Of a DNA stretch of 5,115 nt, positions 1 through 4,270 are shown piece by piece (within the stretch, counting starts at the first letter, position 1; every line of letters starts with the position of its first letter). The notes beneath the pieces are model-generated. The model was not told the origin of the DNA and did no database searches. It saw only the letters and a program-made list of their open reading frames with translations. Origin of the DNA: an uncultured Bacillota bacterium (GTDB lineage Bacteria; Bacillota; Sulfobacillia; UBA995; UBA9673). The stretch lies in contig CALMHV010000335.1 in assembly GCA_937863905.1 (NCBI GenBank), forward strand, positions 1 through 5,115, given 5' to 3'. A program made the translations under genes and the position numbers.

Positions 1-307
1 TCGGCTCGACTTCCACGCCGGCCTTCCGCACCCGTCCGTAGACCGAGGCGGCATCTTCCGCCAACGCTTTGGCGAGTGAGCGTTGCGAGAGATAGCCTCC
101 GGCGGCGATAGTGTCGAGGAAGTGCTGCTCCGCCGTGTAGTCGGCTCCGGGAGCACGGAAGTTGCCCCCACTGCGGTAGCTGGCCGAAGTGGTCGTGGCC
201 TCTGTGACGAGGACCACGTCGCCACCGTCCTCGCGGATGGTTAGAGCGGCCATCAGACCGGCTAGACCCGATCCAAGAACGACTACGTCGGTTGAGAGAG
301 TCTCCAT
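1..307 (-). CDS. FAD-dependent oxidoreductase, fumarate reductase/succinate dehydrogenase flavoprotein type (N-terminal part)
   Basis: The gene runs off the left edge, leaving 102 codons from an ATG. After a short lead the protein shows a Rossmann beta-strand and dinucleotide-binding loop, VVVLGSGLAG at residues 8-17, followed by VVLVTEA near 31-37, the end of the second strand. Next comes SGGNF near 46-50, at the position of the GG-containing FAD contact in the FAD_binding_2 family. The segment HFLDTIAAGGYLSQRSLAKA (about 61-80) matches the family pattern of a DT..aG...D helix. Known relatives include fumarate reductase and succinate dehydrogenase flavoproteins and L-aspartate oxidase; the substrate cannot be told because the catalytic part is missing. 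The start is supported by GGAGG seven bases upstream. The gene lies 118 bases downstream of cobO on the same strand. No signal peptide is visible, so it is probably cytoplasmic. Confidence 0.85.
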   Translation of the reverse strand, partial: METLSTDVVVLGSGLAGLMAALTIREDGGDVVLVTEATTTSASYRSGGNFRAPGADYTAEQHFLDTIAAGGYLSQRSLAKALAEDAASVYGRVRKAGVEVEP

Positions 308-386
308 CGTCCTGCCTCCAAGACGGCGCTCTAGCAGTTCTATCTGGAAGAACGCTACGGACTTTGGGATAATGTATCCAAGATTG

Positions 387-404
387 GCGGGCATTTCGCC
401 CCGC
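387..404 (-). other. Short GC hairpin after cobO
   Basis: The arms GCGGG and CCCGC flank an 8-base loop, in the 118-base gap between the end of cobO and the flavoprotein gene. No T-run follows on the minus strand, so it is a poor intrinsic terminator. It may be a weak pause or processing site, or chance in GC-rich DNA. The rest of the gap is more AT-rich and contains CATTAT as a possible -10 box, but I find no convincing -35 box, so a separate flavoprotein promoter is undecided. Confidence 0.2.
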
Positions 405-425
405 AGAGATTGAAGTCCTGCTACC

Positions 426-983
426 CTAGTACTCGATGCCTTCGCGGGCCGGTATTCCGTCGGCGAAATGGTGTTTGATGTCCAGGATCTCGCTGACCTG
501 GTCCGCCATCTGGACGAGAGCGCCGGGAGCGTACCGTCCGGTGAGAAGGACATCCACGGCGGCGTTGCGCCCGGCGAGGAGTCCCTCGACCTCCGACCAG
601 GAGAGAAGGCCGAAATCCATGGCCACGTTGATCTCATCGAGCACGACGAGGTCGAACGCCCCGTCCGCCAGGACTTCCCGGGCCCGAGCCAAGCCCCGGT
701 GCGCGTGGTCGACGTCCACCTGGAGAGGATTACCCTTGTCAACGAACTCAGCGCGGCCGTACTGTTCAACGCTCACCAGACCGCTCAGGTGCTCGCGGGC
801 CGCGAGGTACTCCCCGTAGTTCGGGCTGCCCTTCATGAACTGGATGACAATGACGCGGAGACCGTGACCCGCGGCCCTCAGCGCGAGCCCGAAGGCCGCC
901 GTGGTCTTACCCTTCCCGTTGCCGGTGATGACCATGAGAAGACCGCGCCTTCCTCCGGTCTCCGGACTGCCAGGCTGCGGCAT
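426..983 (-). CDS. cobO: Cob(I)yrinic acid a,c-diamide adenosyltransferase (CobO/BtuR/CobA family)
   Basis: This 185-residue protein transfers the 5'-deoxyadenosyl group of ATP to the cobalt of cob(I)alamin or corrinoid precursors, in coenzyme B12 synthesis or salvage in the cytoplasm. The family hallmarks are present in order: a P-loop, TGNGKGKTTAA, at residues 20-30; FGLALRAAGHGLRV just after it; the FMKG and GEY segments near 49-58; the Walker-B-like LDEINVAMDFGLL around 114-126; LLTGRYAP near 146-153; and a C-terminal DIKHHFADGIPAREGIEY, close to the usual KHp...gi.aq.GieY ending. Length is typical. ATG 983 is chosen because GGGAGG lies just upstream; the next ATG (codon 17) would leave only three residues before the TGNGKGKTT loop. 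No other cobalamin gene is seen here and no B12 riboswitch precedes it, so pathway context is missing. Its ribosome binding site lies in a perfect hairpin. Confidence 0.95.
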   Translation of the reverse strand: MPQPGSPETGGRRGLLMVITGNGKGKTTAAFGLALRAAGHGLRVIVIQFMKGSPNYGEYLAAREHLSGLVSVEQYGRAEFVDKGNPLQVDVDHAHRGLARAREVLADGAFDLVVLDEINVAMDFGLLSWSEVEGLLAGRNAAVDVLLTGRYAPGALVQMADQVSEILDIKHHFADGIPAREGIEY

Positions 984-986
984 GTT

Positions 987-1002
987 CCTCCCCCGCGGGA
1001 GG
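987..1002 (-). promoter_or_regulatory. Hairpin covering the cobO ribosome binding site
   Basis: In the mRNA sense the arms are CCTCCC and GGGAGG, six perfect GC-rich pairs around a GCGG tetraloop. The 3' arm is the Shine-Dalgarno sequence itself, followed by AAC and the ATG of cobO. Folding would hide the ribosome binding site. That could limit translation or make it depend on an RNA-binding factor or small RNA. The structure is seen directly; the regulatory role is inferred. Confidence 0.4.
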
Positions 1003-1051
1003 CCGCTCGTCCGTTCCGCGGCCCCATCATAGTTTGTCCGTCAAGATGGGC

Positions 1052-1081
1052 ATAACAGATTCGGCCACACGCTGGTGCCAA
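1052..1081 (-). promoter_or_regulatory. Possible sigma-70-type promoter for cobO
   Basis: On the minus strand TTGGCA (1081-1076, five of six matches to TTGACA) is followed after 18 bases by TGTTAT (1057-1052, four of six matches to TATAAT). Transcription would begin near 1045 and give a leader of roughly 60 bases. TATGAT at 1031-1026 is a better -10 box but lacks a correctly spaced -35 box. The match is modest, so this is only a candidate. Confidence 0.3.
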
Positions 1082-1089
1082 TTATTGGC
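1077..1089. promoter_or_regulatory. Operator-like palindrome GCCAATTATTGGC
   Basis: Two perfect 6-base half-sites, GCCAAT and ATTGGC, flank a single central T in an otherwise GC-rich region. The site overlaps the putative -35 box of cobO and lies between two divergent genes, where a repressor or shared regulator would be expected. The palindrome is direct observation; binding by a dimeric regulator is inference. Confidence 0.4.
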
Positions 1090-1111
1090 GAGTGTTCTAC
1101 GGTCCTGGGGC

Positions 1112-1167
1112 AAGTCCTGCGCGGGCGACGGGTCGCGCGAGGCGCCCGCCTAGACAAGTACGGACTT
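1112..1167. repeat. Nested inverted repeat in the divergent region
   Basis: An outer pair, AAGTCC (1112-1117) and GGACTT (1162-1167), encloses an inner pair, GCGGGCG (1121-1127) and CGCCCGC (1143-1149), with a 15-base loop. Transcribed on the plus strand it would be a structured leader ending about 60 bases before the small membrane-protein gene. For cobO it lies upstream of the candidate promoter and could be a regulator site. No T-run follows on either strand, so a terminator is unlikely. Confidence 0.3.
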
Positions 1168-1212
1168 CGAGGCCTGGTAGGAACATCGGGGGCGACGCGG
1201 AAACGTGCCCTT

Positions 1213-1217
1213 GGAGG
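1213..1217 (+). promoter_or_regulatory. Ribosome binding site (GGAGG) that sets the start of the small membrane-protein gene
   Basis: GGAGG lies 9 bases before TTG 1227 and 12 bases before GTG 1230, both in the open frame. There is no comparable site before the far-upstream GTG at 1092. Codons upstream of this site lack the strong third-position G/C preference seen downstream, which argues that translation begins here. Confidence 0.5.
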
Positions 1218-1226
1218 TGGCTGCGG

Positions 1227-1484
1227 TTGGTGCTCGCGCTCCTCGAGTATTCCCTGTGGGTGGCCGCTGGCCTGTGGGTGGCGCTCTTCGCTCCGAGCGT
1301 CTGGGTCAAGGCGGTCGCCTTCGCCCTCATCGCCCTGACCTGTCTTAGAGCCGCCACGGAGAAGGACCCCGGCGACCAAGCCCCGGCCCTCCCGGGTGAC
1401 CCCTCCGGCGGGGACGCCTCCCTGGCGGCGGCTCCTCCTCCGGCCGAAACAAATCCCTCGCGGCCCAGGAAGAGGGTCGTCTGA
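1227..1484 (+). CDS. Small two-helix membrane protein of unknown function
   Basis: The only plus-strand gene I support, about 85 residues from TTG 1227 (84 from GTG 1230). I do not recognise a family. Residues 2-22 (LALLEYSLWVAAGLWVALF) and about 24-40 (WVKAVAFALIALTCL) look like two membrane helices joined by a short turn containing Pro23. A hydrophilic, Pro/Ala/Gly-rich tail of about 45 residues follows and ends in the basic PSRPRKRVV. Nearly every third codon base is G or C, as in the real genes here, supporting translation. The frame stays open back to 1092, but that part is unlike coding sequence and lacks a ribosome binding site. The gene is divergent from cobO and convergent with the TPR gene, with four bases between the stops, leaving no room for a terminator in the gap. 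A chance reading frame remains possible because the start is not ATG. Confidence 0.55.
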   Translation: MVLALLEYSLWVAAGLWVALFAPSVWVKAVAFALIALTCLRAATEKDPGDQAPALPGDPSGGDASLAAAPPPAETNPSRPRKRVV

Positions 1485-1488
1485 GCCT

Positions 1489-2850
1489 CTACGGCGCCTT
1501 GGCGTGGAGTTCGCGGACCTTCGCGACAAGGGCCGCGTCCTGAGTGGCGGGCGTCGCCGCGGCCTCCCGTTCCAGGGCCTTGACCGTGACCTCGTCCAGG
1601 CAGTTTCGGATGGTCGAGGCCTGGGTGGAGAGAAACTGCTCCCCTTGGGCGGCGGCCTTCCGCATGGCGCCAAGGGCCTCGCGGACCTGTCCGCGGCGGG
1701 CCAAGACCACGCCGAGAACGAACTCAGCCCTCGGGTGTCCGGGTGTGGCAATCACCGCTTGCCGGCTGTAGTCGGCGGCTAGGCCGAGATCCCCCTTCCT
1801 CAAGTACAGCTCGGCCAACCCGGCGAGGATGTCCGGGTTGCCCCGGTGCGTCTCCAGGAGAGGCTTCCACTCCGTGATGGCCTTGTCAAACTCTCCCACG
1901 CCGGCGTAGGCAGCGGCGAGGTTCACCCGGGCGCTCCGGTGCCTGGCTTCGAGTTCGAGGGTCTTGCGCCACTCGGCGATGGCCGCGTCGAACAGGCCCT
2001 GGCGGAAGTAGGCGACCCCCAGGTTGTGGTGGGCGTTGGCGTAGCGGGGCGCGACGGCGAGGGCGCTCTTCCACGAGGCGATGGCCTCGTCGATGGCCCC
2101 GGTGGCCAAGTGAGCCTCTCCGAGGTTGATGTGAAGCTCGGGGTCCGTGCCGTCCACGACCAAGCCCGCGCGGTACTCGGTGGCGGCTTCCTCGGCCCGG
2201 CCAAGCCTCATGAGGGCCATGCCGGCGTTGAGATGGGCGGTCGCGCTCCTGGCTCCGAGCTTGACGGCCTCACGGGCTTCGGCCAGAGCCTGTTCCGGGC
2301 GACCGAGGTCGAGGTACATGGCCCCGAGGTTCAGGTGGATCTGGGGGTCTTCCGGAGAGGTGGCCTTGGCCTTCTCCAGGCAGGAAGCGGCCTCGGCGAT
2401 CCGACCGCGGGTCAGGTACACCTCGGCCAGGTGCGCGTAGGCCAGGGGTGGTTTGGCGTCAGGCTGGAACTCGATGGCCTTCCGGAATTCGAAAACCGCC
2501 GGGTCCCACATGCCCTTGAAAGTGTAGGTCTTGCCCAGCATCAGATGGGCCATGGCGTGCTGGGGGTTGGCCTTGACCACATCGCGCCAACGGCTGATGG
2601 CCCGGTCGTAGTCCTTCGCCTCACCGTAGGCCACCCCGGCGAGGTAGAGGGCCTCCAGGTCCCGCTTGTTGTACTCGAGTCCACGATCCAGGGTCTGGGC
2701 CGCCTCCGGGAAGCGACCGAGTTCCAGGAGGGCGACACCCTTGTCGTGGTAGGCCGCCCAGGCCTTCGGGTCCCGTTTCAGGGCCTCGTCACAGGTGGCG
2801 ACGACCTTCTCCATCTTGGCGATATGCTCGTTCCGAGACTCGTCCGTCAC
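1489..2850 (-). CDS. Tetratricopeptide repeat (TPR) protein
   Basis: This 453-residue protein is built almost entirely of TPR helix pairs, which form a superhelical scaffold for protein-protein contacts. About eleven repeats of roughly 34 residues can be followed from residue 29 to about 400, with the usual A/G-x-x-Y/L...G and A positions. Examples are AAYHDKGVALLELGRFPEAA (32-51), ALYLAGVAYGEAKDYDRAI (67-85), AHHNLGVAYFRQGLFDAAI (273-291) and LAGLAELYLRKGDLGLAA (342-359). A charged helical tail covers about 405-453. No signal peptide or membrane segment is seen, so it should be cytoplasmic. The start is GTG, with GGAGG eight bases upstream. It is the third gene after the sigma and anti-sigma genes, with a 97-base gap, so co-expression is likely. 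Its partner is unknown; a role as sensor or adaptor for the sigma system is only a guess from position. Confidence 0.92.
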   Translation of the reverse strand: MTDESRNEHIAKMEKVVATCDEALKRDPKAWAAYHDKGVALLELGRFPEAAQTLDRGLEYNKRDLEALYLAGVAYGEAKDYDRAISRWRDVVKANPQHAMAHLMLGKTYTFKGMWDPAVFEFRKAIEFQPDAKPPLAYAHLAEVYLTRGRIAEAASCLEKAKATSPEDPQIHLNLGAMYLDLGRPEQALAEAREAVKLGARSATAHLNAGMALMRLGRAEEAATEYRAGLVVDGTDPELHINLGEAHLATGAIDEAIASWKSALAVAPRYANAHHNLGVAYFRQGLFDAAIAEWRKTLELEARHRSARVNLAAAYAGVGEFDKAITEWKPLLETHRGNPDILAGLAELYLRKGDLGLAADYSRQAVIATPGHPRAEFVLGVVLARRGQVREALGAMRKAAAQGEQFLSTQASTIRNCLDEVTVKALEREAAATPATQDAALVAKVRELHAKAP

Positions 2851-2878
2851 GGCTGAACCCTCCCTGGATAGGCCGTCC

Positions 2879-2906
2879 CGACGCTTGCCGGAAAGGCTCC
2901 GCGTCG
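2879..2906 (-). repeat. Stem-loop between the anti-sigma and TPR genes
   Basis: The outer arms CGACGC and GCGTCG (six perfect pairs) enclose a small internal loop and an inner GCC/GGC stem with a five-base loop. It lies midway in the 97-base gap and no T-run follows, so it does not look like a full intrinsic terminator. It may be an RNA-processing or stabilising element that sets the TPR level relative to the sigma pair. The remaining gap shows no clear promoter. Confidence 0.35.
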
Positions 2907-2947
2907 TAGTTTCTCTGGCTTGCCGACCTTGACCTTCCAGTATGGGC

Positions 2948-3211
2948 CTACCGGCGCGGCTCGCGGGGGCGAGGAGCGAGGGGGTGCCCCGCCTCCTCCT
3001 CCAGGGCCTCGTACAGCCGGCGGGTGAAATCGGCGCGCGGCGAGATGTCGCTCGTCCGCTCCAGGGCGTTGACGACCCTGGCCATGGCGACCAACTTACG
3101 CCGGCAATACGGGCAAGCCCGGATGTGGGCTTCGACCGCCCTTTCCTGCTCCGCCGTCACGCCGGAGTCGAGGTAGGCTTGGAGCCAAGCGTAGACCTCA
3201 AGGCACTCCAC
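2948..3211 (-). CDS. Soluble zinc-binding anti-sigma factor (zf-HC2/ZAS type)
   Basis: This 87-residue protein carries the ZAS signature His29-x3-Cys33-x2-Cys36 (HIRACPYC). Cys3, in MECLEVYAWL, is a candidate fourth zinc ligand. In this family the N-terminal helical domain wraps around an ECF sigma factor and keeps it from RNA polymerase; some members release it on oxidation or on an external signal. A second helical stretch, ADFTRRLYEALEEEAG at about 60-75, resembles the segment that precedes the membrane helix in many relatives. Here the chain ends in a Pro/Arg-rich tail with no membrane segment, so it should act in the cytoplasm. The start is GTG with a very strong AGGAGGG six bases upstream. 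It directly follows the sigma gene after an 87-base gap holding an inverted repeat. I am confident of the family but not of the signal. Confidence 0.9.
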   Translation of the reverse strand: MECLEVYAWLQAYLDSGVTAEQERAVEAHIRACPYCRRKLVAMARVVNALERTSDISPRADFTRRLYEALEEEAGHPLAPRPREPRR

Positions 3212-3231
3212 CAGCGACCCTCCTCCAGAGT

Positions 3232-3280
3232 CCGGCCCCGCGAACCTGCGTGGCCCGTAGTCTTTCCAGCCCGGGGCCGG
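3232..3280 (-). repeat. Nine-base inverted repeat between the sigma and anti-sigma genes
   Basis: CCGGCCCCG (3232-3240) and CGGGGCCGG (3272-3280) are perfect reverse complements separated by 31 bases. They fall wholly in the 87-base gap between sigma and anti-sigma. In the mRNA the stem would close a few bases before the strong anti-sigma ribosome binding site at about 3220-3226. It could tune the sigma to anti-sigma ratio or protect the upstream message. No T-run follows, so full termination is unlikely. High GC content raises the chance of coincidence. Confidence 0.35.
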
Positions 3281-3298
3281 TCGTGCCGCCTATCGGCG

Positions 3299-3877
3299 TC
3301 AATCGCTCCGCGCCAGACTCACCCTCAGGATTTCCCGCGCCCGGAAGAGCCTTGTCTTGACGGTGCCGAGGGGCAAGACCATAATCTCGGCAATCTCCTC
3401 ATAGGTCAGGTCCTCGATGTGCCGGAGGACGATGACCGTGCGGTACTTCGGCGGCAGAGCGTCGATGGCCCGCTGGACGTCGAGCCCCAAAGCCCCCGCC
3501 AGGGCAACATCCTCGGGCAGTTGTGTCTCATCGGCTATCTCGCGCGGGATGTCTCCCTCCGGGCCGATCGGGGCGTTGAGGGAGACCGTGCTATGGCGCC
3601 GGCGCCGCAGAAAGTCCAGGCACAGGTTTGAGGCTATCTTGTAGATCCAGGGCGAGAAGCGCTCCCCTTGAAAGGTCCCGAGGGCGCGGTAGACGTTCAG
3701 GAAGGTCTCCTGAGTGACGTCCTCGGCCTCCTCGCGGCTGTGGAGCATGCGATAGGCGAGGGTGTGGATACGGCTCTGATAACGGGAAACAAGGTCACCG
3801 AAGGCTTCCAGGTGACCTTGCCGGCACCGCTCTAGGAGACGAAGATCCATCCTGTCCTGCTCGGGGCTCTGGGGCAA
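3299..3877 (-). CDS. ECF (group IV) RNA polymerase sigma factor, RpoE/SigW-like
   Basis: This 192-residue protein has the two-domain layout of extracytoplasmic-function sigma factors. Region 2 spans about 22-94, with HSREEAEDVTQETFLNVYRA at 46-65 and the promoter-melting and -10-reading part FSPWIYKIASNLCLDFLRRR at 74-93. An acidic linker covers about 95-133. Region 4 spans about 140-185, with LPPKYRTVIVLRHIEDLTYE at 141-160 and the helix-turn-helix EIAEIMVLPLGTVKTRLFRA at 161-180, which reads the -35 box. It directs RNA polymerase to a stress or signal regulon. TTG 3877 is chosen because GGGAGAGG lies eight bases upstream and a TAA stop just before it excludes earlier starts; ATG 3850 (codon 10) is a possible alternative and would leave all domains intact. 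A matching anti-sigma gene follows, and an ECF-type promoter lies just upstream. I give no symbol because the ECF group cannot be settled by eye. Confidence 0.95.
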   Translation of the reverse strand: MPQSPEQDRMDLRLLERCRQGHLEAFGDLVSRYQSRIHTLAYRMLHSREEAEDVTQETFLNVYRALGTFQGERFSPWIYKIASNLCLDFLRRRRHSTVSLNAPIGPEGDIPREIADETQLPEDVALAGALGLDVQRAIDALPPKYRTVIVLRHIEDLTYEEIAEIMVLPLGTVKTRLFRAREILRVSLARSD

Positions 3878-3899
3878 GCGGTTCGCCTCTCCCGCTTGT

Positions 3900-3925
3900 T
3901 ACGGGCGGCAGCCAGGAAGGTTTCG
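3900..3925 (-). promoter_or_regulatory. Candidate ECF sigma promoter, probably autoregulatory
   Basis: On the minus strand CGAAAC (3925-3920) is followed after exactly 16 bases by CGTA (3903-3900). The known Bacillus SigW consensus is TGAAAC-N16-CGTA, so nine of ten fixed positions match and the spacing is identical. The site lies just before the sigma gene, as expected for an autoregulated ECF sigma. The predicted start of transcription, near 3893, would leave a very short leader of about 16 bases beginning around the Shine-Dalgarno sequence of TTG 3877. The sequence match is direct; recognition by this particular sigma factor is inferred. Confidence 0.55.
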
Positions 3926-3971
3926 TGACGCCGGCCCGGAGCCCTGTCGACCGGCCTAGGCTCGTCGCGTT

Positions 3972-4244
3972 TCACCCGCGGCCGGCAATGAGAAGGACGC
4001 CGAAGACCAGGAAGAGGGCACCGGCCCCCATCCGGATGTACTTGAGGGGCATAACGTGACTCACGGCTGAGCCAAGGACCACTCCGAGGAGGGTGGTGGC
4101 GACCAGGGCCAGAGCCGCTCCGACGAAGACCGAGATGGGACTCCGCGACTGGGCGGCCAGGACCAAGGTCGCGAGTTGTGTCTTGTCCCCCAACTCGGCG
4201 ACGAAGACCAGGGCGAAGGTGTTCAGGAGAACCTTGAAATTCAC
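3972..4244 (-). CDS. Half-size UPF0016/GDT1 (TMEM165) family cation transporter
   Basis: The 90-residue membrane protein carries the family signature E-x-G-D-K/R-T/S as ELGDKTQ (Glu17 to Gln23) in its first helix. Known members move Mn2+ or Ca2+ out of the cytoplasm or into the secretory system; the acidic signature lines the cation path. Three membrane helices are visible at about 5-25, 35-60 and 68-88, with the charged loop SHVMPLKYIRMG between the last two. Full-length members have two such modules, each with the signature; this one has a single module, so it must work as a homodimer or with a second half-size partner not in this window. The start is GTG, with GGAGG eight bases upstream. 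It follows the DUF421 gene after 26 bases, probably in the same transcript. No yybP-ykoY manganese riboswitch fits in that gap. The ion carried is not determined. Confidence 0.88.
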   Translation of the reverse strand: MNFKVLLNTFALVFVAELGDKTQLATLVLAAQSRSPISVFVGAALALVATTLLGVVLGSAVSHVMPLKYIRMGAGALFLVFGVLLIAGRG

Positions 4245-4270
4245 GGGCCGTCCCTCCGGTGGGGAACGCT

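Noticed and set aside
468..1055. Plus-strand open frame opposite cobO
   Set aside because: It is antisense to a well-conserved gene and has no recognisable domain.
1064..1081. Sigma-54 promoter beginning with TGGCAC on the minus strand
   Set aside because: The -24 half fits, but the -12 element (TTGC after five bases) is TGTG and lacks the required GC.
984..1226. Cobalamin riboswitch upstream of cobO
   Set aside because: I looked for the B12 box and its flanking helices on the minus strand and found nothing close.
1092..1226. Upstream extension of the small membrane gene to GTG 1092
   Set aside because: Codon third positions are not GC-biased there, no ribosome binding site precedes the GTG, and the stretch contains the nested inverted repeat.
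1485..1488. Bidirectional terminator between the convergent genes
   Set aside because: Only four bases separate the two stop codons, and I see no hairpin with T-runs nearby.
1846..2856. Long plus-strand open frame of 336 codons opposite the TPR gene
   Set aside because: It lies wholly antisense to a clear TPR gene, its product shows no domain, and long antisense frames are expected in GC-rich DNA.
3939..3963. Terminator after the GDT1-type gene (GAGCC/GGCTC)
   Set aside because: Only five pairs, a 15-base loop and no T-run on the minus strand.
3949..3974. Second ECF promoter beginning with TGAAAC on the minus strand
   Set aside because: The TGA is the stop codon of the GDT1-type gene, and the sequence 16-17 bases later is GGTC/GTCG rather than CGTA.
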